From Brevipalpus yothersi (lineage: Eukaryota > Arthropoda > Arachnida > Trombidiformes > Tenuipalpidae): a DNA stretch of 64,000 bases. How positions within the stretch are numbered: position 1 is the stretch's first letter; the number at the start of each line of letters is the position of its first letter. The DNA is taken from assembly GCA_003956705.1 (NCBI GenBank), contig QZCP01000014.1, positions 69,319-133,318 on the forward strand, in the 5' to 3' direction. Positions 13,984 to 26,880 of this stretch are shown in pieces. The notes under the pieces were generated by a model, which worked only from the letters and a program-made list of their open reading frames with translations, was not told where the DNA came from and made no database searches. The translations under genes were made by a program, and so were the position numbers.

Positions 13984-15949
13984 ATGGGTATTGTCGTTGG
14001 TAAGACGTGTAGTGAAAAGATAATAAATATGGTTGACTGTTCGCCTACCGAACATGGTGCCATGAATTTATCACAAATCGATTGTACTCGATGTATAGTG
14101 TTCACAACCGGTGGTAATGATAATCAAGATTCAATATCTCATTTGCCTCGACAGGGGCGATCAACACCATATCCACGAATTTCGGCAGCCTTACGAGAAC
14201 ATCACGGAACACTATTCCTTCAGGATAAAGTGGCTGAGCCTGCCATGAGTTTGAGTCGAGATCATCAAAAAAGTTCCACAAGGGCTTGGATTAACAATGA
14301 TCAGCTACTGTATCGTGAAAAGCTTGATTGTTCACTGTGTAAGCCGAGATTATCGGTGAATCAAATATCATCTTCATCCACTTCCTCATTATCACAGCCA
14401 AATGTTGGTTCCAAAGATGGAATCGGCAAAGTATGCTCGAAACATGAGAATGATCTTCAATCATTGCCAGCATCGTTGCGATCGATTGTTGAACGAAATC
14501 GAAAGTCAAAAAAATTATCGAAAAAAGTATCAAATAATAGTTTAAATAATTTTTTACCCTCCGAATTGAGTTCAAGTGAATCAAGCAGTGTAGACACCGA
14601 TGAAGTGTTACAACAACAACAACAACATTATGGACACTCTAGAATCCGATCACAATCAAGTGGACATCGAGATGAAAGTGAATGTTCTGTTTCATCAAGC
14701 AAAAGTCCAACTGTTCTCTTTATTCCTCGAAAATCTCCATCATCGATTGCATCGAATCATTCGTTTTCCAATGCTGATCATCATCCAGGTTCAGCATCTA
14801 GCATCGTGAGGCGCGTTTTATCACCTTCAAATCAAAGTATCAAGCCAGAAACAATAGACTCTACAATTGCTGGGAAAGCTATTGATGATGATCATTCACT
14901 TGTTGCCGATAAAGACAATGGATTGTCAATTGAGAAAATGAGACCAGCTATTAACTCAGATGGTGATAGTAATGAAAATGGGAGAGAGAAAAAGGAGGAA
15001 GAAGATGGAGATGGAGAGGAAAAAGATGATGATGAAAAGCAAAGTTTGGAAAGCTTCTCAATTGCCGAATCAACTGCTGGCTCATCACTTACACCCAAGC
15101 TTGACTCACCAAGTGATTTGGGATCAAATTGTATTCCCCCTGAAATATCTCGACTTATCACTCGTCGGTCTGCGATTCACCATCTAAGCAAGTCAACATC
15201 TTCATCCTCTCCATCCAGCCCAGCTCCAGTATCTCCATCTTCACATCCACATCCACTAACCAAACCAATCATTACTCTACCAGATGACCTAGGAAAAAGT
15301 TCAATTTTAAGCTATCATGATCAGAATGGTCATCAACCCAGATCTCACCATCCACCATCAGCATCACGACCCCGTTCAGTTACTCCATCCTTTTGTCGCC
15401 ATCATCTTCACCGGTATCACCAGAGAAGCTACAGTTTCGATCATGGGCATGATGATAATGTAATGAACAATCAAGTAGATCGAGAAAAAATTTGCCCATC
15501 TTCACTTCGACCATCAGGCACCAGTAGTTGCAGCAACAACAACAATAATAATAATACAATCGGAAATGGGTTTCATGATGATGAACATTTCAACTTTTTA
15601 TCCTCACCAAGCTCATCAAGTTCACCATTTTCATCACCTCTTCGAAGGCACTCTCGGCGAGGCTCAAATGAATGTAATCTTTGTAAGTGGATTCGTGTTG
15701 GCCAGCCAGAATCTTCATGGCTATCTTTGGATGATGATCTACTGAAAACTATTAAATCGTACAGCTACTTGAATCAATGTCTACGTGAAAAAGAGAAGAG
15801 ACTGTGGAAAGATGACATGAGTTTAGATTTGAAGGAAAGAATGGCTCGACTTCGAATGAGAGTTCGAGTTCGAGTTTCAATTCAACGGAAAGAAAATGGT
15901 AACATTGTGGCTTTTTTGAAGGATGGCTCCAATATGTATTGTATTGAAG
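13984..15949 (+). CDS. Pde1: PDE1-type phosphodiesterase, alternative first coding exon 1a (655 residues, disordered N-terminus)
   Basis: One large exon from ATG 13984 (context CCAATGG; in-frame TAA 15 bases upstream) to the donor GAAG|GTGAGC, ending in phase 1. This matches the acceptor phase of the common exon at 56241, so I join it there. The encoded region is Ser/His-rich and low-complexity: a five-Gln run near residue 220, an acidic run of Glu/Asp/Lys near 335-355, several Ser-Pro clusters and an Asn run. Three CxxC motifs occur: CTRC (34-37), CSLC (116-119) and CNLC (564-567). The last 95 residues look folded, with an acidic helix then a strongly basic stretch (LKERMARLRMRVRVRV, about 617-632) that could bind calmodulin. 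Known PDE1s vary at the N-terminus through alternative first exons and bind calmodulin there; assignment of this exon to PDE1 is by phase, strand and position only. A separate gene is the alternative. Confidence 0.6.
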
Positions 15950-17238
15950 GTGAGCATTCCAAGTATAACAATATTTCTTTTTTTAATCATCATAACATTC
16001 ACACGCACACACCATTTTTTATGTCATAAAAATCTTTTGATATTTTACGGAAAAAATTTTCAGCTCCTTGATCAAACTGAATTGATTGCATGCAACACAC
16101 CTTCAATATGGGTCAAAATCTCATTATCATACTCCTCTGAGATGTATCGAATATCAAAAAGCTAGATAATTGAGCCCATCTATCTAGAGGGTTCAAAATT
16201 CATGAGAAAATATTCGTACCAATTGAGGAAAATCGAAATCTGTAAGGTACATTTATTCCCACATTCATATTGTTTGTCGTTTTTTTTCGCTGATTCAAGG
16301 AAAGACTAGAACAGAGAATGTTGTTTGGATGACATTTTTGGTTATCCAGTGACAAACAAATAATCCCACAGCTTCCAACGATATTGAGCTGAGAGATCAG
16401 TTAGGAAGGTGATTTTGGACCAGAATCCCCTAATTTTTTTCCCTAACTGCTTTGATGCATCGATTGGATCGATTTTTCTTCTTCTTAAAAAAAGTGAGCA
16501 ACCGATCAACGTTTGAGCTTAAACTTGGATAGAGGATTGAAGAATGATGTACCTTGGGGAGACTTTTTTTTTACCTTCTATCTAGCATATATACATGTAT
16601 TCATCTGAACTTTTTTTCTTCTTCTTCTTATCTTGCTTCTCGTACGAATCTCAATTTTTGCCGATTCCCGAGTCAACATTGGTGGTTGCTTGGGAACAGG
16701 ACAAGAAAGATTCCATCCATCTCCTAATCCGATTCCCAGAATTTGTAGTGACTTTGATTCTCTAAATTCAATTTTGACTGCTCCCAACGTCCCACGTCTT
16801 TCCTCGACAATAAGAGAACCTTTTTCGAATCATCTTCAATTCTTATCTCTCTGATTCCTAATGTCAGTGTTTAATTAACTTTCATCTTGAAATTCTCAGG
16901 AGATCAGATGAGATGAGTGCACGTAAAAAGCGCAATAAAAAGTACATCAAGATGTATATCAAGATTCTCTCTCTCTCTACTCTGGAAGAGAATTGTCGGA
17001 TCGCAAGGGGAATAGCAGGGAAAAATTGAAGGAAAAACCTTGAAGTGAACGAGCTTCAAAACACTACTTTTTTATGAACATGATATTCATAAAAATTCTC
17101 TATTCTCCCATATTTTTATCGGAAGCTCATTGATATTCAAAAGAAGATTACATCATTTCAGTGATCATCTTTGGAATCACCTACCAGAATTGTACTACTT
17201 TCCATTTTTTGCAGGCATCTTATATTTGGTTGTGAAAA

Positions 17239-17241
<3 letters not shown>

Positions 17242-17280
<39 letters not shown>
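17242..17280. repeat. (TC)n microsatellite
   Basis: 39 bases of TC units followed by TTTC-like decay; intronic in the PDE1-type gene. Confidence 0.97.
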
Positions 17281-17286
<6 letters not shown>

Positions 17287-17576
17287 CTACCAGCTCTAAA
17301 CTTGCTTCCATGTTCTACTTTAACCCAAAATTTCATGACTACCTCTTTATTTCCTGCTATTCGCCACAATATTCTAATGTTCAATGCAAAATAGGCATGC
17401 AAACTCATATGATATGGAATTTCTATCATGTTGTGTGTCGTGAAGAAATTGAGTGTCAACGGAACTTCGCTCAGAAAGAGAGAGAGAAAAAGAATAAGAG
17501 GAAGAAGAAGGGAAACATTTTGACATGAAAGCATGCATGTGTATGGTAACTGGAATGGGTTGAAGAAAAAAGATGA

Positions 17577-17580
<4 letters not shown>

Positions 17581-17620
<40 letters not shown>
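17581..17620. repeat. (TC)n microsatellite
   Basis: 40 bases of pure TC units, 300 bases after the previous array and in the same orientation. Confidence 0.97.
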
Positions 17621-17624
<4 letters not shown>

Positions 17625-18692
17625 ATGAAGAAGATTCATTCCAGAGTCCCTCAAGATCTGCTTACCTTATCATTACCCTCTCTCTATTTCTTTTATTCTA
17701 TTCTCAATTGATACCAAATTTATGTATTATATCGAATGAATAAAAAAACTGAATGAAAATCGATGGGTGGAGAGAGTAGAAAGAAAGAGGAGAGAGAATA
17801 GAAAGAAAAATAAGAGGAATAATGGAAGAAAAGCAAATTCGACATCAACTACCTTGATTATGCACAGTGTTCTCAAATGTCGAATGTTCGTGATGATAAT
17901 GTAGCCTTAATATTTTTTCTCTCTCTTTTCTGCACTCAAAATTGTATCGTGAAACAGATGCCCAATTTTATGGATATCTTTCAAATTACACTCTGTTTGG
18001 TGATGAGAATAACATTCTGATAGTATTCCAGTGAACTAACATCTTTCGGGTGGAAGTGTCATCCTTAAGATGCATGAGTTTGACATATTGAACAGTTTTG
18101 GTTGTGGCATGAAAGACGTAATATCACTCCAACACTTGTCAACGAAAAGATGCTTGGGAGAAGAAAGAAATCACAAAAGTAATGGATATGTAAAAGATTG
18201 CAACAATGAGCTATCTGTAATTGTTTGGAGGAATTTTGTACCTGAAAAGTTGGTAAAAATTAAGATACTGTCTGTGCTGAAGTGAGCTTTCAGCTGTAGG
18301 GAGAGTTAAAGTTTAAGCGTGAGAATTTTTGTATGAACCACATAAAGATATTTCAAGAGGTTTATGTAAAATATTTTCCATCATTATATTACTCTCCTAC
18401 TAACTACTACTAATTGTGTTTCAACAATAGCTTCGAGGAGTTTGGGATTCGTGGAATTTGTAACAAGAGTATTTGGTGTCTGAAATGTATTCCACATAAA
18501 TTGGGAAATTCTAGACAACTCAAATCTTTTCATCCTTACCCGCGAATTTTGTGACACTTTTGAATTATTTTGAGCATTCTTACTTTCGGAGAGATTACTT
18601 TTATGGATAAATTCTGATAGATTTTCATTCTACTTAACAAAAGCTTTTCTTTACTCACACCAGATGATTCAGCTGTCTGGTAGAACTTTGAG

Positions 18693-18694
<2 letters not shown>

Positions 18695-18723
<29 letters not shown>
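18695..18723. repeat. (TC)n microsatellite
   Basis: 29 bases of TC units. The complementary array starts 260 bases downstream at 18982. Confidence 0.95.
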
Positions 18724-18732
<9 letters not shown>

Positions 18733-18981
18733 GTGAAAATGAAAGAGAGCGAACCTGTCGAAGGTGTTGAGAAAAGTATCCATCAACCACATAAGAAGGA
18801 AAGATTTTCGTTCCCTTCAACGAATAAGACTATCATAAATCACAAAATGAAACTCTATTTTTGAACATTGAAAATCTCTTTCCTCAGATCCACCTGAGGC
18901 AAATGGAATGTTGATCAAGAGAGACTGGGTGAGAAAAGGGAATAAAGAGAAGCAAGGGGAACAAAAGAGAATAAGATAGAA

Positions 18982-19002
18982 AGAGAGAGAGAGAGAGAGA
19001 GA
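18982..19002. repeat. (AG)n microsatellite
   Basis: 21 bases of AG units, complementary to the arrays at 18695 and 19301. Confidence 0.95.
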
Positions 19003-19296
19003 AAACAAATTAATGAAATAAGAAGAATGTCCTCTCTTCAGCATAATGGGTACATTTTGTTCAATGAAAAATGAGTATAAATCTACAAGAAAGCAAGATG
19101 TCAATTTGATCACTAGATTGACCATTCATACATATTCTACTGAATGGAAAAGGAAATGTAGATGAGTAGACAGTAATGGTCTGACTTTGTATCTGTTAAG
19201 AGCAGGATCCAAGAATACAACACAATATGACTGTTATCGGTCATATATTCCTCTTTAGTTTTACTTAAGAGATTTCCAGCATTCTCTTCTCTTCCA

Positions 19297-19300
<4 letters not shown>

Positions 19301-19347
<47 letters not shown>
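19301..19347. repeat. (CT)n microsatellite
   Basis: 47 bases of CT units. Confidence 0.97.
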
Positions 19348-19352
<5 letters not shown>

Positions 19353-20205
19353 TCCACTGTTATGTGACCATTTCTCTAGTCACTCTCTCGTCTTCCCTTT
19401 TATTCCTTCTGAATTCTTTACTTCTTGTTGTCTTGTATAAACCTTTGGCCCAAAGAAGGTGAGCCCAAGCGCATACTCTCAAGCCAACAGATGAGTGGCG
19501 TTAGTCAAAGCGAGCGCATTCTTTTTCCAGACAGCATTCGAACAAGAGTGATCTGGGAATAAGGAATCGAATTGTATTTTCATTCTCATACCTTTACTCC
19601 TTTTTCTCTTCCACTGTCCTTGTATGTGCATCTGTATATATATAATGTTGCCGTTTTTTTCTCATTTTATTGGCCAGTAATTCTTTTTACTCTTCCTCTT
19701 TTTCTTCAACAATAACATTTTTTTCCACCATCAACAATACAAAATTGAATCAGTCAAAGTTTACCGGTATAAAATTAAACTTGTACACTGTATACTGTTC
19801 ACCTTGAAACACATTATATTCTTTACTCACTTTCGTACACTCACACACACACCAATTCAAAGTGGCTAGAATTTTCATGATGGATAAAATCGGATTCTTA
19901 CCTAACTACAAAGTAACACTCATATCATCAGCCGGTGTCCAATTGATGATCAAATATGACCATGCTCTTGATTACTGTTGGATTATCAATCACCAGTTGC
20001 TGACCAAAACTTGCTTACCGTATATTGACTGTGGTCATTGATTCCTTACTTCACTTGACTTGATTCCCTACAATCATTCATCATCTATTCTCATTGTCAT
20101 CTGCTGAGAAAAGAAAGAAAGAGAGAGAGAGAAAATTCTTTCCTTTCATCATTTCTCAGATTAGTTTATTAAGTACACCAATTTATTGACTATTATTTTG
20201 GATTG

Positions 20206-20214
20206 TATATAAAA
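20206..20214 (+). promoter_or_regulatory. TATA-like element just upstream of exon 1b
   Basis: TATATAAAA lies 19 bases before the ATG at 20233. A start 25-30 bases downstream of it would fall at or just inside the ATG, so if functional the transcript would have almost no leader. Otherwise the real start is further upstream and this is chance AT-richness. Confidence 0.3.
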
Positions 20215-20232
20215 CTATCTTATATTGGTGCA

Positions 20233-20317
20233 ATGTTCAGTGATCATCGATTATCACCAAAAAAAGTTCCATCAACTTTAACTTCGTGTACATCTTCTGA
20301 TACCACTTCTTCAGATG
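20233..20317 (+). CDS. Pde1: PDE1-type phosphodiesterase, alternative first coding exon 1b (28 residues)
   Basis: A short exon from ATG 20233 to the donor GATG|GTAAG, ending in phase 1 like exons 1a and 1c. It starts MFSDHRLSPKKVP and continues Ser/Thr-rich. Joined to the common exon at 56241 it would give a much shorter N-terminus than 1a or 1c, comparable to the short isoforms known for PDE1 genes. Evidence is the clean donor, the shared phase and the low-complexity but protein-like Ser/Thr composition. The frame is also open upstream to an AG at 20173, in a phase that would accept exon 1a, so it could instead be an internal exon; that acceptor lacks a pyrimidine tract. Confidence 0.45.
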
Positions 20318-20853
20318 GTAAGAAATCCTTCTGAGAATATTTTCTCATTACATTTTGAAAATTTCCCCTCATATATACTGCATGATATTCAGAAAAATTT
20401 GCTCAGAAAAGAAAAAATGATTCATGATGTGGATCATGTGCTCTTACTGTTTCTCATTGGCTTTAAATGTCAGCTTTAAACCACAGAAAGAGCTTTTGAG
20501 GCTTATTGTTAAAAATTTGAATCTTCACTTCTATCTGTGTGTGTATGCTTAAATTTAGCATTCAATCTTCTCTTGATGAGTTATGCAAAACACTATCACA
20601 ATATGAGACAAAAGAACGGGATTATTGCCTCAGAAAAGGAATATATTCTGCTCATCTAATGTAACTAGCAAAAGACAAATTGATTAGTATTCAACTCCAT
20701 CCTGCTTGGTGTTGATGGATCTCTTCTCGTCGTCTCCATTCTTTATTCCTCTGAATTGTTCAAAAATCTCAAATCACTCCGAATAAGAGCAAACATTGAG
20801 GATATACTGTGAATTTTGGTTCCTCTAATGATAATGCAAATCTTTCACTTTCT

Positions 20854-20856
<3 letters not shown>

Positions 20857-20897
<41 letters not shown>
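20857..20897. repeat. (TC)n microsatellite
   Basis: 41 bases of TC units. Confidence 0.97.
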
Positions 20898-20905
<8 letters not shown>

Positions 20906-21483
20906 TCAATGGTAGAGTAACCGATGAGCCAAAATGTAATGAGAATGGTCATACTAAGCCAGGATTTGTTTTTCCCTTATTTCGCTTCTTGATACTGTAT
21001 CTACTGGAATTTACTGAGCTTTTATCTTTAAATTTAAACAAAATACACAGACAAACATACAACATTCATTCAATTCGATTTTACAGTTTTATTTTGTTAT
21101 TCCTTCAAGCACACGGATCTATGTCTCTCTCTCACTCTCACTAAAGCTAACATTTTCCCATTCATTTTCCACCAAATATACATGAGTTCATCTTGTTTTC
21201 CAAGCTAATCTTGCATTTCGAGTAGACTTCATTTCGATTCCAACTTTCAGTATCAACGAATTCAAGTTATCACAATCGATGTTCATCCATTGATGCAGTA
21301 GGTATTCAAATTAATGAATGCTTAATTCACTCTGATATCGTACAAATAAAGTTGCACAGTAATGGTAATTCCAAAAAGTATATACTGGACTAGAAATTCT
21401 CTTTCTAATTTATCGTAACTTACAATATATTCATGTATATTTGTTCAACTTCTCTCTATTCAGCTCTTTTTGCTGGTCCATTT

Positions 21484-21486
<3 letters not shown>

Positions 21487-21562
<76 letters not shown>

Positions 21563-21564
21563 CT
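21487..21564. repeat. (CT)n array continuing into (TTTC)n
   Basis: 54 bases of CT units (21487-21540) pass into about six TTTC units to 21564. A complementary AG array begins 200 bases later at 21766. Confidence 0.97.
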
Positions 21565-21761
21565 ACCCAACATATATACCAAAACCATCACTAACGAGAT
21601 GGAACTGAGAAAGGCATCTCGATAAGCTGATCATTACCCATCCATAGGCTGGAGCCCATAGACATTGAATGGGCTGGAATAAGATCATCATGATGATGCT
21701 AGACAAATAGAGCTTTTCCATGTGAACATTTGGTAGTGCTGATATCAAAGTGTAGGAAGCG

Positions 21762-21765
<4 letters not shown>

Positions 21766-21800
<35 letters not shown>
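21766..21800. repeat. (AG)n microsatellite
   Basis: 35 bases of AG units. Could pair with 21487-21540 to form a hairpin with a loop of about 225 nucleotides in the transcript. Confidence 0.97.
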
Positions 21801-21804
<4 letters not shown>

Positions 21805-24800
21805 AATTCACATAAATCAGAATGTTTAGAGAGAGAGATTGAGAAAAATAGAGAGGGAGAGAGGATGAAAAATGCAATTCAACTAGTGATAGCGTCTAAG
21901 CAACCTCAAACTTGATAGAGGGAATATTTTTGGATAGAAAATAAAGGTTTTCCATCTAATAGTCAGATTGATGTTCAGTTTGCTTTGTTGCTTGCCGGAT
22001 GAGAAAGGAGAAAGGTCTCTCTGGTAGAATTGTATGGCCTCTATTTCTACTATTTGACTTCATCCAAGAATTCACCAGAATTGAGATGACTTCTAGTTAA
22101 TGATTGTAGTAGAATGAAATCACTCAATGCCAATTGATATAAACACACAAATTCACTTCTACTTTTCCTTTTTCTCATCAATAGTCACTCACTTTATCTA
22201 TACTTTTTCTCTACTACATCTCTACCTTTACTAGCACAACTTTGAGCTTCAAAAAGTTCACATAGACTCACCAATCTCTGTTGACTGTTTAGTACTAATT
22301 GAATAATCTTGCTCTCATTGCCAATGCTTTTCACCTGATGATTTGACTAGCTACTGATCCAGATGAGCTGTGATGGAATGCTGGATTGTCGAGACAAACA
22401 TTCTAGAGCTTTTCGTGTTTATCGAGTATAAGAAGCAAACATTCCTATTTACCATTGGATTTGATTTCATTTTTTAGTATAAAAATTTTAACAGCAACAT
22501 TATGTATGTGGGGAGAGAGAGAACGAAAACAATTCGAGCATGCTAGAAGTTTATTCCTGCTATTTGATGGTTTTCCTGATGGTTGAGCTTGAAAAAAAGT
22601 ACTTTCAGAGATGGCTTTAAACTAGACTACTTTATTAGAGTGTTGTGATATTGGAATCCACATTATTGGTGCTTTTTGAAAATCTTTTACTCCAGTCACT
22701 TGAAGCTATACGTGGAGGATGCTGTATAATGCCAATTTTTCACCTTCTATACTTGATATAAGAAATTTGAGATCAATTCTTGTCTTTCTCACCTTAATTT
22801 CTTCCCTTCTCTTTTTCTTCCTTCCTCTTATCATCCAAGAAAAGAATTGTCTATCTCTCAATTTCTTCAGCTCGAGAAGATTTAACGCACAAAATTTCGA
22901 TCTTCTATCATTTCATCAAACTTAGAACATCTGCTTGGAGTAGTTTCTCAAAATTTTTGCCATCAATAAAATGAGAATTGAAAGGTAAAAGCTAGTAAAC
23001 AGGATTCCAGTTTCACTTCCAATCAGTCAGAATGGAGCTGATAGTAAGACATTCCATTGGACAATCACTTGTCCAGTCTCAAATCAAACTTGAAGCCTCT
23101 CTCTTCTTACTCGTTAGACGTAGAGTAATCTCGAAGATTTGTCCTATTTTCAAGAAATCGAAGAGATTAAGCAAAGGTGTAGAAGAAAGAATTCGTCATT
23201 AAGCTGATCTCGTTCTTGTTCCACATTCCAGATCAAATTGCAGAAATTTTTGGAAAAAATCCACAGAAAACAAGGTCGATAGTTGTGAAAATGTAATAAA
23301 TATCTCAATCTAATGAGTGGATCACAATCAAAATGATGACCCAGTACCTGAATTTTTTTTATGAACATTAATCATAGAGTAGAGCTTTGGGTGGGAAAAT
23401 TTCAAATATATCTGAATCTTGAAGGAGTGGAAAGTCCATCCTATGTTCCATCTAATAGTCATCGTTCCCAAAATCATCTCTTATGAATGCCTCTTGTATC
23501 CATTTCTTCAAGCATACTGTTGAGTAGAAAAACTTCCCCTTGAATTCACCAAGTGAACTCAGATATGTGTCCAACAGTATACCGAAATAAGATTGTTGTT
23601 GGACATTCTTTTCCACTCTTCGTTTGCTGTTTTCTCACTCACTTCTAAATTGAGATGCTTCAATCAAATTGTCACCGATTCCTGGACCATTTCTTGACCA
23701 TTTCACTTGTCTCATTCTCTCGATAACTTCATCTGTCTTCACTTATACACCGTTTTTCACGTCTTCCACATTTCGGTCACTTACATTCAGCATCTTCTTC
23801 CATGATTCTCTCTGTTCCTCTTGTCTTCACTTCTCACTCTGATTGAACTTGATGTTTGTAACTCATATGACCGTTGATCTCTTTTTTTTATCACCCAAAG
23901 TAACTTCATCAGTGGAATGGAAAAAAGATCATGGAATTCTCGTGAGAAAGAAAGGGAAAGAAAGAAAGAGAGAGATATAAAAGAATGATACAGTGAGAAA
24001 ATAACAATGTGAAACTTTACTCAATATAGTGGAAGCACATATCGTAAGAAAGACAAAAAAGAATTGTGATAATTTATCAAAGGTTTCTCACTGTTGAATC
24101 TCAAGTTGATTCAGCTAATATGTCTTACTTTCTCTTTGCATACATTAAACATACCCTGTGTTATATTTATATATACATGGGTTTACGAGGCAAACAATAA
24201 TGTTATTATGGCCCAAATAACTAGATAGGAAAATCTCTCTCTCTCCTCTTCCCTTGCACTTCTTCAACATATCAGATGGGTTCATGTATGAATAGATAAA
24301 ATACACCACAAATCAGTCAGCTCATTGTTGTTGTTGTTTTTAGGGTTTCATTCATGAATTGTCAAGAAAAATATACAGTATACAGTATATCCAAGTGAGC
24401 ATGGATGCTGAGCTGTGTCTATGTGTGTTCAGTTTATCATCATTCTTTGTTTTTTTCTGTAGCTAAGAAACAATTTTCCCTATCTCCATTCATATCTATC
24501 TATTCTCTCTTCTTCCTCTTCTCCTTCTTCTTCTTCTCTCTTCTATACGCAAATAAAAAACTGCTGAATCAACTTTGAGGTTTATTTTACTTTTCCTCTT
24601 TCTCTCACCATGATTCTGCTTTACTTTTACTTTTGCTTGACTTCAATTTTCTCTCAAGTCATACTGCGAAGTGAGCCTAACTTTCTCTCTCAATTCCAAT
24701 CCATGAGGTGAATTAAGTTGAGCGAATTCATCCGAAAACGTCGAATGAAGGAATTTTACCTTTTATCGCTGCTTAGCAAGGAAATAGGCTCTGCTTGATT

Positions 24801-24849
24801 CATATTGAAGGAATAATTCGACAATCTCCCCAATGTATCCCATTGAGCT

Positions 24850-24852
<3 letters not shown>

Positions 24853-24898
<46 letters not shown>
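24853..24898. repeat. (CT)n microsatellite
   Basis: 46 bases of CT units. Confidence 0.97.
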
Positions 24899-24906
<8 letters not shown>

Positions 24907-25096
24907 GATGCCCTATCTTCTTCTTGAACACTTCCACTCGTTGAATTTCAAATTTTTACTCTAACTGTACATCACCCAGATCGAAAAAGTCTTCACAACT
25001 GTAATAAAGCTGCATGTTTTCAGCTCTCAACTGATTCGATGAAGCTTTTTGATGAATTCTTTTTCTTCCATCGGATATGTACATGTTTATTCCCAA

Positions 25097-25100
<4 letters not shown>

Positions 25101-25136
<36 letters not shown>
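25101..25136. repeat. (CT)n microsatellite
   Basis: 36 bases of CT units. Confidence 0.97.
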
Positions 25137-25141
<5 letters not shown>

Positions 25142-26111
25142 TAACCGAATAGTCAAATAAGCTTGGAGAGGAGAGCAATGTCAAGATGTTTTTTGCTGAA
25201 TATTTGGATGCTCATTTTTGTATACAAATACCTTTTGTGTGTATACTCTTCACCGTGATGACTGAATTCCATTTCATATACCATTTTTTCTTCTTTTTTG
25301 ATCATCGAAAGCAAATATATATTGAATCGATGAATGTTGAGCATCTAGCATGAGAAAATGTAGGAAATAGGTAGAGAGATTCTTTTTCTACCCTCACATA
25401 TCATCTCATATTATTCATTTTTACCCACTTTCTGAGTGGAAGTGATAACATCAATGATTATCTGTTCATCAAATGTGCATTGGACAGTTATTGTTGGAGT
25501 GCTTTTTGTATGACACACACAAAAAATAATCATGATCATCCTTATAGTGATGATATCTGGGGTTTATCGAGAAAAAGGCGTAGAACATAGGCAAGTCAAA
25601 TGAATAAATGAATCGTAAACCTTCGAATGGATATTCTAGACAAGCAAAAAAAACTTCCATGGAAATATGCTATGTAAAATAGATGGAGATATTTCGCATA
25701 TCTGATTAGCAAGAGGCAAAACGTAAAAGATGTTGGTAGAGGAAAAAGGAAAAGTGAATAAGAGTGCCTAAAGAATGTGCATCTTGGAAGACAATTTCCC
25801 AAGAGATTGGATCATGATGAGAGCAAGTCTTCACCCTCCCAACGTCTCTTCACTAAGGAAATATCCACTCATCCTCATCTTTTTCTCATCCTCACCAAAG
25901 ATTCTTCCACATCCTCATCCACTCTCTCTCTCTTCCATTCACTCTTTCCTCATCATGTTCGGCATCTTAAGGCTTTCCATTTGAGATCAGAAAGAAGAAG
26001 AGGACTTTGCCTATGTAGCCACACACGATCCTTGAATTGTTAGATCGACAATATTTTCCCTTTGGTGAATGTCCATGAAATGAATCAAGAGTGGTCTAAG
26101 ATGCAAGATGG

Positions 26112-26129
26112 GAGAAAGAAAGAAAGAAA

Positions 26130-26180
<51 letters not shown>
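26112..26180. repeat. compound (GAAA)n(GATA)n(GA)n array
   Basis: GAAA units, then three GATA-like units, then 38 bases of AG. Purine-only apart from the GATA thymines. Confidence 0.95.
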
Positions 26181-26185
<5 letters not shown>

Positions 26186-26860
26186 TAGATTCCATGAGAA
26201 AAGGGAAAAAGAATATGCACCACTCTCAACCAGTTGATGTTGAAACATCAAGCGAAATCCTAACATTAGAGGAATGGTGAGGATAAGCGGAAAAAGTAGG
26301 GATTGTGGACTGATACCATTTGATGCTCGAGAAGATAGAGCATCGGAAATGATACTGAAGATGATGAGGATGCTGGAGGCTAGTGGAAGTAGAGAATTCA
26401 TTTTGTGTTCCCTATTTTTTCCGGAATGTGACACGCAAATCATCACCTCTCTACTAAGAATCTCACTGCTTTTCATAAGGTATGAAAAGAAGGAAGCACA
26501 TGAGACACGATAAATGGTATTTCTGGAGACGAGAGAGAAAGAGAATGATTCATGGCTGATAAACCATACCATGCTGTACATATGGATTGAGGTGTTGAAT
26601 ATGGTAGGCATAGGAATCACTTGGATGAATTGTTCAATGGACCACGATTATGCTTCTGGAAGTAAAAAAGCATCACATCTCATTAATATCTTCTGGCCTT
26701 ACCCAGAATTTATCATACCCATCATCATGACGTGTTTGTTTTCATGTCTCTCATCGTGATTATCATGTAATTCATGCATACGGAGAATAGAACAGAAATG
26801 TATTGGCCTAGTAGTAGGTACCAGATTTTTTTTCTCTCATCCTTGATGCTGTGAACTATT

Positions 26861-26880
26861 CTCTCTCTCTCTCTCTCTCT
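26861..26880. repeat. (CT)n microsatellite, short
   Basis: 20 bases of CT units. Confidence 0.9.

Larger units (their letters stand above)
15950..20232. other. intron of the PDE1-type gene (between exons 1a and 1b)
   Basis: Begins with the exon 1a donor GTGAGC. Holds several (CT)n arrays, one (GA)n array and pyrimidine-rich tracts. A patch at about 16640-16855 is less AT-rich and open on both strands for about 70 codons without an ATG on +. I could not assign it and list it only as a remark. Confidence 0.5.

Noticed and set aside
26096..26620. 174-codon minus open frame with hydrophobic segments
   Set aside because: Half of it is the translated GA/CT array (Ser-Leu repeats) and the rest lacks any family pattern or splice context.
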